A DNA stretch of 64,000 nucleotides from Ilyomonas limi (lineage in GTDB: Bacteria > Bacteroidota > Bacteroidia > Chitinophagales > Chitinophagaceae): contig NZ_SZQL01000007.1 of the NCBI RefSeq assembly GCF_005233845.1, positions 1-64,000 on the forward strand, read 5' to 3'. A program made the position numbers and the translations under genes. The notes under the pieces are model-generated. The model was not told the origin of the DNA. It saw only the letters and a list, made by a program, of their open reading frames with translations, and ran no database searches. This document shows positions 8,724 to 17,295 of this stretch, piece by piece; the first letter of the stretch is position 1; each line of letters begins with the position of its first letter.

Positions 8724-8998
8724 TAATTTCAAGATTCAATGTGGAGGCAGGCAAAATGTAAAAATTAAGTAAGGAATGGACGAATACTACTCGCAGATAC
8801 TTAGGCAATTCCTGGGTGAAGAACGAACAGGCAGTACTGAACTCATTGATGAAACAATAAGAATCGCCGCCGGTATCGCTGCAAGAAGCCAGAGTACAAG
8901 TAGAGCGGCTCAGAGAACAGAGCCGGTTAGCCGTAAAGAAAGGGCACATTACAGCGGTATATTAGCTGTTTGCAAAGAGGATGCAACGCTATAAACAT

Positions 8999-9024
8999 AA
9001 AAAAGCCCCGCTTTTGTGGGCTTT
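8999..9024 (-). terminator. Intrinsic terminator for the small lipoprotein gene
   Basis: On the minus strand AAAGCCC pairs with GGGCTTT around a 9-nt loop, followed by a run of six T. It lies 77 nt beyond the stop codon at 9101-9103. The T-run is on the minus-strand side, which fixes its direction. Confidence 0.65.
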
Positions 9025-9100
9025 GCAAAGTTATTAGCAGCATACGGATGGATTGTACTATGCCGCTTATTGGTACGCATGTCTCTATTGATTTTCATCG

Positions 9101-9226
9101 CTAATTAACATGTCCACCAACACCTACCTCATGAGTTTTGGTGCCTACTCGTGCAGACGCACTGCAAGAACTAACGGAGATACCAATTACCATCAGCATA
9201 GCTACAATTATTGCATACTTTTTCAT
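9101..9226 (-). CDS. 41-residue lipoprotein
   Basis: A very short gene. It starts at ATG 9226 and encodes MKKYAIIVAMLMVIG, then the lipobox VSSC (Cys21), then a 20-residue mature part rich in Gly, Val and His ending GVGGHVN. The charged start, hydrophobic core and lipobox are textbook, the leader is AT-rich, and a minus-strand terminator follows at 8999-9024. Tiny lipoproteins like this are common in Bacteroidota but easily missed. The function is unknown; the histidines (TH, GGHVN) could bind metal, which is only a guess. Confidence 0.7.
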   Translation of the reverse strand: MKKYAIIVAMLMVIGISVSSCSASARVGTKTHEVGVGGHVN

Positions 9227-9301
9227 ACTATTTATGTTTTATTATATAGTAATAAAAACTATGCCGTTGTTGGTTTTCCGCGTTCTTCAAGGTTAGCGCC
9301 A

Positions 9302-9351
9302 GCGCAGGAGTAAAAGACAAAAGCAGCCCTCTCCCGATCTGCCCTTTTCAA
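9302..9351. repeat. Short dispersed repeat beginning GCGCAGGAGTAAAA
   Basis: The block GCGCAGGAGTAAAAGA, followed by a CAGC...TGCCCTTTT part, recurs at 19853-19910 and partly at 21695-21720. All copies are between genes. The rest of 9227-9520 holds a possible -7 box and no gene. Confidence 0.45.
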
Positions 9352-9473
9352 TTATACGTTACAGCTTATCTTTCTCCTGCCACTTCACGCCGTCTATAAA
9401 GCAAAAACAACACTTCATATAAGCAATTGCACCAGAAAAGTAAAAAGCGTAGCACCCGGCTGCTGCCCTATTG

Positions 9474-9481
9474 TATGTTTG
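9474..9481 (+). promoter_or_regulatory. Bacteroidota -7 box TATGTTTG
   Basis: TATGTTTG matches TAnnTTTG, 39 nt upstream of the ATG at 9521. A convincing -33 element is not seen. Confidence 0.4.
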
Positions 9482-9520
9482 CCGGAGAACAGTAATCCCT
9501 AAACCCACAATAAGTGCCCT

Positions 9521-10366
9521 ATGAAGCGTATTATATGCCTGGTTCTAATCATTTTTCTTAATTATATAGTCAGTGCCCAAACTCAGCAAAAGCACGATGT
9601 AGTTGTAAAAGCAAACGGCGATGAGCTTACCGGAGAAGTACTGGAAATTGGCGATAGTACCATTCGTTTTACGTACGCTGGTGAGAAGCTGGTGTACACG
9701 ATCAAAAAAACAGACATTAATAAAATCACTTTCACCAGTGGAAGAGTAGAGCATTTTACCAAATCAAACCCGCCGGCACCTAATCTTTCACCAGCTCCTG
9801 CTGTGCAAACGGTGCCGGATGAAGAAAGGCGCAACAAAATAGCTATTCTTCCATTCACCTTTTTGAAGGATGGACAAATTACTGCCCAGGAAGTAAGTGA
9901 GGCAGTGCAAAATGAATGCTATGCTTTTTTAAGTAAACATTCGGGAATGTACACCGTAGATAACCCGCGCAATACCAATGTAAAGCTTAACCTGGCAGGT
10001 ATTACCAAAGCAACCATCATGAACTATACGATGGCTGATATTTGCAAAGTGTTGGGCGTAGAATACGTGATAGATGGTATGGTTTCGCAAAACAGTACTA
10101 CCCAGAGTACATACAGTAATGCAAGCTATAGCGCTAAAGTAAAAGACGATAATAGTAAATCTACCAACAAGACCACCGCAAGCGCGTCTGGCAGCAGTTA
10201 TTCCAGTACTTCCCAGAACTACGAATCAACTACTGACATGAAAATTTACAACGACAAAAACGATGTTATATTCAGTCAAAACAGAAAGTCTTTCTGGAGC
10301 GATGGAGATGCTTATAAAAGCACTATTGAATACTTATTGAAACGGTGCCCGTTATATTCCAAATAG
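9521..10366 (+). CDS. Secreted protein with a CsgG/TolB-like domain
   Basis: 281 residues with a signal peptide (MKRIICLVLIIFL..., cleavage near VSAQ-T). The first domain (about 25-80) is a small beta fold of the pattern ANGDELTGEVLEIGDSTI, seen in many Bacteroidota envelope proteins. After a Pro-rich linker (84-95) a second domain (about 104-190) runs from KIAILPFTF to VLGVEYVIDGMVS, which resembles the CsgG/FlgO/TolB-N type of alpha/beta domain. A Ser/Thr/Asn-rich low-complexity stretch (about 195-240) precedes the C-terminus. Probably periplasmic or envelope-associated; exact role unknown. A strong hairpin follows directly. Confidence 0.7.
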   Translation: MKRIICLVLIIFLNYIVSAQTQQKHDVVVKANGDELTGEVLEIGDSTIRFTYAGEKLVYTIKKTDINKITFTSGRVEHFTKSNPPAPNLSPAPAVQTVPDEERRNKIAILPFTFLKDGQITAQEVSEAVQNECYAFLSKHSGMYTVDNPRNTNVKLNLAGITKATIMNYTMADICKVLGVEYVIDGMVSQNSTTQSTYSNASYSAKVKDDNSKSTNKTTASASGSSYSSTSQNYESTTDMKIYNDKNDVIFSQNRKSFWSDGDAYKSTIEYLLKRCPLYSK

Positions 10367-10394
10367 TTGCTTTTTATTGAAATACCATGCACGT

Positions 10395-10427
10395 CTCTAT
10401 CGGCAGGTGAAATATCTGCCGATAGAG
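10395..10427 (+). terminator. Perfect 12-bp hairpin after the CsgG-like gene
   Basis: CTCTATCGGCAG (10395-10406) pairs with CTGCCGATAGAG (10416-10427). The GTG and TAT flanking the central AAA can extend the stem by wobble pairs. It lies 28 nt after the stop codon. The arm shares CTATCGGC(A/G)GGTG with the hairpin at 2415, so it may be a repeat used as a terminator. Confidence 0.55.
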
Positions 10428-10736
10428 GCAATAGCCCGGGTCTACTATCCACATTTTTTTCACTCAGTTCAAAATGATTGTTGTTCCAGTAACTGGCATC
10501 TCCACTCTTGCCATCAGTGATCAGGAAGTCACATACCTGAAACCTCAATGGTTCTACAGACCGGTGAATCTTTACCAATGACCTTTAACCGCAGGACTGA
10601 ATGCGTGAGCTGGCAGCGTTTGATAGCAGCCTTTCATGAATGCTACTAACAAAGCAGTGATAGCATTCATCCGGGATTGCCTGGTCAGCGCTATACCATA
10701 ATGCTCCTTCACGTAGACACACTGGTCATTAAGGCT

Positions 10737-11040
10737 CTACTCTCTATCCGGTGCAATGTGCTGAACCAGCGTCTCCAAAAATACTACTTCACTCCACAGG
10801 GAGGAGCGGCGTACAGTAAAGCCGTTTTGTTTAGCTAATTGTTCTATCCGCACCCGCTCGAAAAACAACTAAATCATTTTAAGGTATAGAGCTTACTCAA
10901 ATCTATCTGCATTTCTGCTACTATACTCCTCCTCAGCTATATATCTTTCCCGCCTTAATCTGACAGCTATGGGGTCGTTATGCACCGGTTTAATTCTTTG
11001 AATGGATACGTTATCGAGAAGCTTCCATTCGCATGTAATA
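10737..11040 (-). pseudogene. Possible decayed coding sequence with in-frame stops
   Basis: On the minus strand one frame reads protein-like over about 100 codons but is broken by stops at 10893-10895 and 10869-10871. Segments include IKPVHNDPIAVRLRRERY and, after the stops, RIEQLAKQNGFTVRRSS, ending at a stop at 10737-10739. No start codon or family is recognised. Further left, 10440-10578, another protein-like stretch occurs in the same direction. This could be a dead gene or chance; the rest of 10428-11068 shows nothing. Confidence 0.3.
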
Positions 11041-11068
11041 TGTATGCATTTGGGTAAAACACTTGCTA

Positions 11069-12676
11069 CTACACAACAGATGCCGCCAGTGCAAGCGGCG
11101 CATTAACTATATACTCCGATAGTCCGGTATCTTGGAGGAACCTATTGCTAAAGAGTGCTGCTGTTTCTTCCTTTAATAATGCACTCCTGCATTCTTTCCA
11201 TTGTTGTGCGTTAGCGCCATACATGTGTTCAATCAGTCCCGGAAAAGACCAATCTGCATTTTTACCCCAGTGTATTGTAAATGGAATATTATTAGCTTGT
11301 AATACCTCGATAATGCGTGTACAAAACTGAGGCAGGCTAATGATATTATCTCTTTGAGGATTCCAGATCAATCCATCAATTTCCAGCATACAGGTAACCG
11401 GGAATCTGGTAAATGCAAGCGTTGCATCAGATTGTCTTACAAACCGCATAGCATAAAGTCCAGGTATGGGTCCTTCATTTTTTGCCAGGTTTGCCAACAG
11501 TTCCAATGCCTTAGGTGAATCCCTGCTATCCACACCTACTGCACAGGCGTAGGCTGGTCCCTGGTAGCCGGCATCCCAGAATATTTCGCCAATCGTACCG
11601 GTCACCTGCAAGTCAACAGGAGGCAATACCGATGTTTGTAATAGCCGGATAAGCGACGGTATGCTGTTTCTGAACCTTTCAGCAATACTGGTAAACAAAA
11701 GAATCAGGTCGCGGTAAATAGCCGTTTTTATTCTCGGTACCGGATCGGGGTAGCCGCTCCGATATGGCTTTTTATACATGGCTTCTACCACATACTCTGT
11801 ATCGTTTACATAAGGATTGATGAATATTTTATAATGATATGGACGTAAAGGTTTACCACCGGCATCTGTTTCACCCTCAACCACAAAATCAGCATCTTCA
11901 AACGCTAATGTTTGCGCAAGCTGCAATGCCTTATCCTTACTGATGCGCTTTACATACCGGTTAAGTAAAAAACGGTTTTCTGCTTCTACTGTTATTCCAT
12001 GAATAAAACCAAAAGACCCAAGGCTTACCAAAGCTGCTTTAAATAAATCATCATTGCGAATAATCCTTGCCTTTATCCGGCTGGCGAACACATCGTTCAA
12101 CGCAGGCCTGGTATGACGTTCCAGGTAAACAATATCATCTATCCCCGCTCCTATTATCAAATTGATACCCACAACACTATCCTGCACCGAACCTACATCC
12201 AGCGCCGAGCCATGCACGCCTGTAGATACACAGCCTGCTATTGTTTGCCCATTACTGGCCCCGGTTGTTTTCAAAGATTTTCCATTGTCGAAAAGAAACT
12301 GGTTTATCTCTTTAATAATGTTACCGCACTCAAAGAAGAATAAGTTCTCCCGTACATAAGTGGCGTTTGGGTGCAACTCATCTACATCAATTGTTCTTTT
12401 CAGGTTCATGGCAGTATTAAAATGCATGTTGTCTTTTTGATGCGCAATGTGCGACATTGACCATGCCGAGCCATACGCTCTGAAACCTTCCCGGTTGCTC
12501 AATGCCAATTGAATAAGCCGCTGTATCTCTGCTGCAGCATCGTTGTAGCGGTCTGTTATAGAAGGCATGTTTCCCTTTGCTTCCAGTAGTGTTTCATATA
12601 AGACTTTGGTAGGAAAAGGGCCATTATTGTGAAAAGTGTCCCAGGATCCTATTTCATGTTTAACAGTAGTTGCCAT
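11069..12676 (-). CDS. FAD-binding oxidoreductase of the VAO/aldonolactone-oxidase type
   Basis: 535 residues. The FAD-binding PCMH fold occupies about residues 35-225, with the binding stretch TGASNGQTIAGCVSTGVHGS (138-157). The C-terminal substrate domain ends with HWGKNADWSFPGLIEHMYG (from residue 469), resembling the C-terminus of D-arabinono-1,4-lactone and related sugar-alcohol oxidases. His155 in GVHG is the position where such enzymes may carry covalent flavin. No signal peptide. It starts one nucleotide after the stop of the upstream lipoprotein gene, so the two form an operon. The natural substrate cannot be told from sequence; a polyol, lactone or sterol-like alcohol are the family options. 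Confidence 0.85.
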   Translation of the reverse strand: MATTVKHEIGSWDTFHNNGPFPTKVLYETLLEAKGNMPSITDRYNDAAAEIQRLIQLALSNREGFRAYGSAWSMSHIAHQKDNMHFNTAMNLKRTIDVDELHPNATYVRENLFFFECGNIIKEINQFLFDNGKSLKTTGASNGQTIAGCVSTGVHGSALDVGSVQDSVVGINLIIGAGIDDIVYLERHTRPALNDVFASRIKARIIRNDDLFKAALVSLGSFGFIHGITVEAENRFLLNRYVKRISKDKALQLAQTLAFEDADFVVEGETDAGGKPLRPYHYKIFINPYVNDTEYVVEAMYKKPYRSGYPDPVPRIKTAIYRDLILLFTSIAERFRNSIPSLIRLLQTSVLPPVDLQVTGTIGEIFWDAGYQGPAYACAVGVDSRDSPKALELLANLAKNEGPIPGLYAMRFVRQSDATLAFTRFPVTCMLEIDGLIWNPQRDNIISLPQFCTRIIEVLQANNIPFTIHWGKNADWSFPGLIEHMYGANAQQWKECRSALLKEETAALFSNRFLQDTGLSEYIVNAPLALAASVV

Positions 12677-12677
12677 A

Positions 12678-13040
12678 TCAGTCGGATTGTTTTAAGCATA
12701 CATATTTTATTTTCACTTGCCGCTTTTTACCGAACGTGATTACATTTAGCAACACACCGCCAAATGTAACCTTGTATTCAAAAGAATAAAAGCCTCCCGA
12801 TGCACATCTTTCAATTAAATAAAACTCACCCTCCACTGGTTTTAAGGTAATAACCGTATCCAATACATGTACTCTTTTTCCCCTGTAAAAGTCCTCGGAA
12901 GTATTAAGTGGATCAGGTTCCGGAATACCATTTTTATTCATCAACCGAACAGAATAGCATGAAGAAAGAAGTAACGATAACAGGATTGTTACAACGAACG
13001 GATGAATCACTTTTTTGTTTGAAATAGCAGGTGATTCCAT
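12678..13040 (-). CDS. Bor-like small lipoprotein
   Basis: 120 residues from ATG 13040 (an in-frame GTG lies two codons upstream). A hydrophobic signal ends with the lipobox LSSC (Cys28), followed by YSVRLMNKNGIPEPDPLN and a C-terminal half GVLLNVITFGKKRQVKIKY. The arrangement (SCYSVR start, TFG then a basic beta strand and a late Cys) resembles the Bor/Iss lipoprotein family, though similarity by eye is limited. First gene of a two-gene unit with the flavoenzyme; a link between the two functions is not obvious. Confidence 0.65.
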   Translation of the reverse strand: MESPAISNKKVIHPFVVTILLSLLLSSCYSVRLMNKNGIPEPDPLNTSEDFYRGKRVHVLDTVITLKPVEGEFYLIERCASGGFYSFEYKVTFGGVLLNVITFGKKRQVKIKYVCLKQSD

Positions 13041-13866
13041 AAGCACCGAATTTTATTTAGTGAATGGTTACAAACAAGGCACAAGTCCTCTGCCAGAAGT
13101 AATTACGAATAAATACTATTTACACAATACAGCATAGATAATTGTTCGTAATGATGAACTTAATATTGAACGTATTTCAGAAGGTCAAGGAAACAATATG
13201 CACGTTTATTAAAGGTATAATCTTTATCAAATATTCTGAAATCTTATTAGAGCATAAAAATGAGAACAATGAAACGAGTCTGATTTATTTACAATATTTA
13301 TCCTATAAAAGTGACTGCAATAAAAATTACACCTACAATCTAATAATATTTGCCCTTCTTTTAGATGCTGTTGAGCTTAACAGTTGATAATGGATTATAA
13401 GTGATTATTTGAGTGTGGCAAGGCGAATTTTATAGCCATGCCTGCTCAGCGCAATCTCCCAACCAGGTCACCTTGTCAGCCAATTTCCTGATTTACAAAG
13501 GCATAATGAGAGGTGCCTCGTCAATAAGTCACTCTAACAAACCAATAGTTGGAGTGACGCAAATTGCAGCGGCAGGTATTTAATAATCAGCGATATGCAG
13601 TTATGCGCTTTAGCCCGCTTGTTGCAAACAACATTCAGCGATAGCACAAACAATAAACTTTAATTTATAAATTGAGCAGCGATTACAGGCAGCCGGAATG
13701 CAGATCTTCCACCTGCGCAAAATCGTTTACTGTTAGTAACTCTTATCAGCCTGCAATAAGCTACACTGAGTTATTCTACATTTCACAATGACCTGGAAGC
13801 TTTTGCGAAGTGCCGGAATTCTAGTTTGAGGATACTATTATTGCTGCCAATAAATACATTCGAGAG
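13041..13866. other. Intergenic region, no gene seen
   Basis: About 820 bp between divergent genes. The only long frame (13142-13387) is AT-rich and low-complexity with no motif, and is not believed. No hairpin family member or clear promoter was identified. Confidence 0.5.
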
Positions 13867-16800
13867 ATGAGCATACAACTTAACAAATATTATCAACGCT
13901 GCCTGCCTTATTTACTGTTGATTATCATTGGGATGGGTGCAGGCTGTAAAGAGAAAACAACCATAAACGAGGGAAAAGGACCCATAAAACCCGAAAAAGC
14001 TATTGCTACATTTCAGTTGGAACCCGGGTTTAAAATTGAACTGGTCGCATCCGAGCCTTTGGTTGCCGACCCTGTTGATATGGAGATTGATGAGTATGGA
14101 CGTATGTATGTGGTAGAAATGCATGGTTACCCGCTGGACAAATCCGGTATCGGCGACATAAAAATACTATCAGATGCTGATGGTGATGGCAGAATGGATA
14201 AAAGTGTTGTGTTTGCAGACAAGCTAGTTTTACCTTTTGGGATTATGCGCTGGAAAAAGGGGTTATTAGTCGCCGATGCTCCAAATATCCTATATTTTGA
14301 GGATACGAATGGTGATAACAAAGCAGACATCAGAGATACGGTGCTTACAGGTTTTGCCTTCTCCAATGCACAAATGAATGCAGGCAATCCTTTATACAGA
14401 CTGGACAACTGGATTTATCTCACTTCAGAGTCCGGAGGAACCTATAACATTTATAAAAAGGAATTTGGATATCTCGGCAGCGATATTTATTTCCTGCATC
14501 ATAAGGAAGCACCACGGCTAAAGTTGGAAGGGACAGGTCGCACGGTACGTTTTCGTCCCGATCAGCATCAGCTCCAACTAACTTCGGGTGTCACCCAATT
14601 CGGGCACGACTTTGACCAGTGGGGCCATCATTTACTCGGTGATAACTCTAATCACATTTATGAGGAAGTCATTGCTGCTCCTTACCTTCAACGTAATCCG
14701 GATTTGCTTGTTTCAAGCTCAACACAAACCCTTACAGACCATGGATCAGACGTATATCCAATTACCCAAAACCCCAAGCGCCAGATACTTACCGCTGCAG
14801 GTGTTTTTACTTCTGCCTGTGGCAATACCGTTTATACCGGCGGCGCCTTTCCTGCACCCTTTAATAAAAATGTCACTTTTGTAGCCGAACCTGTCAGCAA
14901 CCTTGTTCATGCAGATATTTTAAAAGATTCAGGAGCCACTTTCGTTGCCAGCCGTGTGGGGCGTGAACATAAGGAATTCCTTGCTTCAACGGATGCCTGG
15001 TTTCGTCCGGTTAATATGTATGTAGGACCCGATGGGGCATTGTATGTATTAGATTATTACAGGCAAATCATTGAGCATCCGGAGTGGATGTCGGAGGAAG
15101 CAATCAAGGCAGGCGGACTGTATAATGGTATGGATAAAGGACGGATCTACCGGATTTCAGCAACTAATGGTAAACCTGCAACCTGGACAAAAGGACTCCG
15201 CTTAGGCGATGCGTCAAGCGAAGAACTGGTGAAGGAATTGGCTAATGAAAACAGATGGTGGAGGTTAAATGCACAACGGTTATTGGTAGATCGTGCAGAT
15301 AAGGGAGCCATTCCTGCTTTGATGCAGATGGCAAAAAACCCTGCCGCTGCAATGGGCAGGCTACATGCGCTCTGGACCTTAGAAGGTATGGGCGCACTTA
15401 ATGCAGCGCTGATACAAACGGCTTTACATGATAGCGTGGCAGGTATTCGGGCGAATGCCATTAAATTGGCGGAACTTCATTTATCCTCTTCGCCCCAATT
15501 AGCAAGTGCTTTATTAGGTTTACAGAACGATAGGGATCCAAAAGTGAAGTTTCAATTGCTTTGTACCATTGGTTACCTGAATACAGAGGAAGCAGCACGG
15601 GTAAGAGAAAAACTATTATTTCAGAACCTGAAAGATAACTGGTTCCAGATTGCTGCTCTGTCCGCCGCTTCTTCCCAGACTGCTTCTTTGCTGAAAGCCG
15701 TAATGGCAAAATATAATCCGCAGGAACCTGCCTATAATTCGCTTATTCAACGCTTAACAGCAATGATAGGAGGAAGCGGGGAAATAGAGCATATTCGTTC
15801 GCTTATTAAAAAAGCTACACTTGCCTCATCTGAAAAGCAGGCATGGCAGCCGGCAGTGTTGGAAGGTTTAACCGAAGGATTGGAGCGAAGAGAAAAGGCT
15901 TCGGGATTAAAAGATGAACAAAGCATTCTCGTCGATGCATTCTTTAACCATCCTTCCGCTGACGTACGAAATGCAGCTTTACACCTCTTAAAAGTGGTAG
16001 GGATACAGGACGACCAGTTGTCGAAAGCATCGATGGAAAAAGCGGTATCAACAATTGAAAACCGTAATCTTCCTGATGAAAAACGAGTGGAAGCTATTCA
16101 TTTTCTGGCGCTACGTGATCCTTCTGCCAATGCAACCCTATTGAAGCAACTCATTGTGCCACAAGAGCATTCCTCCGTTCAACTGGCAGCATTAAATATA
16201 CTTAGCCTTGCACCTGATAGTGTTGTAACCGGCTTTGTATTGGCACAATGGCCGGTACTTACGCCCGAACTGCGGGATGCAGGTATTAATACTTTTCTGA
16301 CATCGCCAGGAAGAGTTACTGTATTACTGGATGCAATTGATTCCGGGAAAGTTCAAAAAGAAAGTATTGGTTTTTTGCAGGGTGTTGAACTAATGACACA
16401 GGGAGATGAAAAGCTTCGTAAACGTGCCCGTTCCATTTTCGCTCATAATGATGAGGAGAAGGTCAATAAAGCCTATCAGCAGGCATTACAATTGAAAGGC
16501 GATGCGGTGAAAGGAAGGAAGCTATTTATTCAAAGCTGTGCGCTTTGTCATAAAAGAGGAGATATTGGCGCTTCCTTTGGACCAAACTTAGGTACTGTAA
16601 GCCAATGGCCACCGGAAGGTATTATGGCTAATATTCTGGCTCCCAATTTATCCATTGCTGCCGGTTATGAGCTTTGGGTGGTGGAACTGAATAACGGACA
16701 ATCGGTGCAGGGAATCATCGCCAGTGAAACACCTGCAGCCATAACACTTAAAAATGCCGGCAAAGGTGAAAAGGTGATAAAACGTTCGGATATTAAATCT

Positions 16801-16902
16801 TTACACTCACTTCCTATATCTGCCATGCCCGCAGGTTTGGAAAAAAACATTAATCAGCAGGAGATGGCGGATTTGATTGCTTTTTTGCGGCAGAATGAGT
16901 GA
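13867..16902 (+). CDS. PVC-type membrane-bound dehydrogenase with HEAT repeats and cytochrome c domain
   Basis: A 1011-residue lipoprotein: signal with lipobox GAGC (Cys27), a beta-propeller of the Piru_Ver type at about 45-430 (VASEPLVADPVDMEIDEYGR, repeated DADGDG-like loops), HEAT-like repeats (about 460-850) and a C-terminal heme-binding domain. The heme motif is CALCH (891-895), and Met987 in ISAMPAG is a likely axial ligand. Such proteins are common in Planctomycetes and Bacteroidota and are thought to be periplasmic sugar or polyol dehydrogenases that pass electrons to cytochromes; the substrate is not established. A paralogue with the same domain order is at 47129-50212. Confidence 0.9.
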   Translation: MSIQLNKYYQRCLPYLLLIIIGMGAGCKEKTTINEGKGPIKPEKAIATFQLEPGFKIELVASEPLVADPVDMEIDEYGRMYVVEMHGYPLDKSGIGDIKILSDADGDGRMDKSVVFADKLVLPFGIMRWKKGLLVADAPNILYFEDTNGDNKADIRDTVLTGFAFSNAQMNAGNPLYRLDNWIYLTSESGGTYNIYKKEFGYLGSDIYFLHHKEAPRLKLEGTGRTVRFRPDQHQLQLTSGVTQFGHDFDQWGHHLLGDNSNHIYEEVIAAPYLQRNPDLLVSSSTQTLTDHGSDVYPITQNPKRQILTAAGVFTSACGNTVYTGGAFPAPFNKNVTFVAEPVSNLVHADILKDSGATFVASRVGREHKEFLASTDAWFRPVNMYVGPDGALYVLDYYRQIIEHPEWMSEEAIKAGGLYNGMDKGRIYRISATNGKPATWTKGLRLGDASSEELVKELANENRWWRLNAQRLLVDRADKGAIPALMQMAKNPAAAMGRLHALWTLEGMGALNAALIQTALHDSVAGIRANAIKLAELHLSSSPQLASALLGLQNDRDPKVKFQLLCTIGYLNTEEAARVREKLLFQNLKDNWFQIAALSAASSQTASLLKAVMAKYNPQEPAYNSLIQRLTAMIGGSGEIEHIRSLIKKATLASSEKQAWQPAVLEGLTEGLERREKASGLKDEQSILVDAFFNHPSADVRNAALHLLKVVGIQDDQLSKASMEKAVSTIENRNLPDEKRVEAIHFLALRDPSANATLLKQLIVPQEHSSVQLAALNILSLAPDSVVTGFVLAQWPVLTPELRDAGINTFLTSPGRVTVLLDAIDSGKVQKESIGFLQGVELMTQGDEKLRKRARSIFAHNDEEKVNKAYQQALQLKGDAVKGRKLFIQSCALCHKRGDIGASFGPNLGTVSQWPPEGIMANILAPNLSIAAGYELWVVELNNGQSVQGIIASETPAAITLKNAGKGEKVIKRSDIKSLHSLPISAMPAGLEKNINQQEMADLIAFLRQNE

Positions 16903-17020
16903 TTGGTGCTATTAATCATAGAAAATGCTCTGTAATAGAAGAAAGTTTGTCGGATTGGAATATTCATGGTGCTGTTGATGCTTGTAATTGCATTTACGCT
17001 TGATTGCTTGCAGTAAGTTG

Positions 17021-17140
17021 TTGTTTGTCACTTTTTGCTTGATCAAAAAGTAACCAAACCTGCCTGATGGCAGACAGGAAATCAAGGACGGCATGATCGC
17101 TCCGCGCATCCGTCCGGGCCTGTGCCTCTACTTATTCTAA
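17021..17140 (+). repeat. Dispersed ~120 bp repeat, copy A
   Basis: Blocks in order: TTGTTTGTCACTTTTT, CAAAAAGTAACCAAA, ATCAAGGACGGCATGATCGC, TCCGCGC, GTCCGGGC and ACTTATTCTAA. Copies with the same block order lie at 27796-28070 and 30659-30784. No reading frame runs through it. The remainder of 16903-17295 shows no gene. Confidence 0.7.
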
Positions 17141-17295
17141 GTTGCATCTTTGTTTCCGGGTATGTGGTTTGGCTAACAGCAAATTCTGCACAGAGCCGCC
17201 GTAAAAACTAAAGTTGCGTAAGCGTGCAATGGCGGTAATTGCGGCGGCATTTATGCGTTTAATCAAAAATTTATAATACTCATCTATCCACATTT

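Noticed and set aside
8776-8994. 72-codon plus-strand frame after a REP-like palindrome
   Set aside because: Its start is not preceded by any usable signal and the C-terminal half is low-complexity. The hairpin after it has its T-run on the other strand and belongs to the small lipoprotein gene.
9110-9313. 67-codon plus-strand frame
   Set aside because: It is antisense to the 41-residue lipoprotein, which has far better gene signals.
13142-13387. 81-codon plus-strand frame
   Set aside because: AT-rich, Ile/Asn/Lys-dominated and without any motif; typical of random AT-rich DNA.
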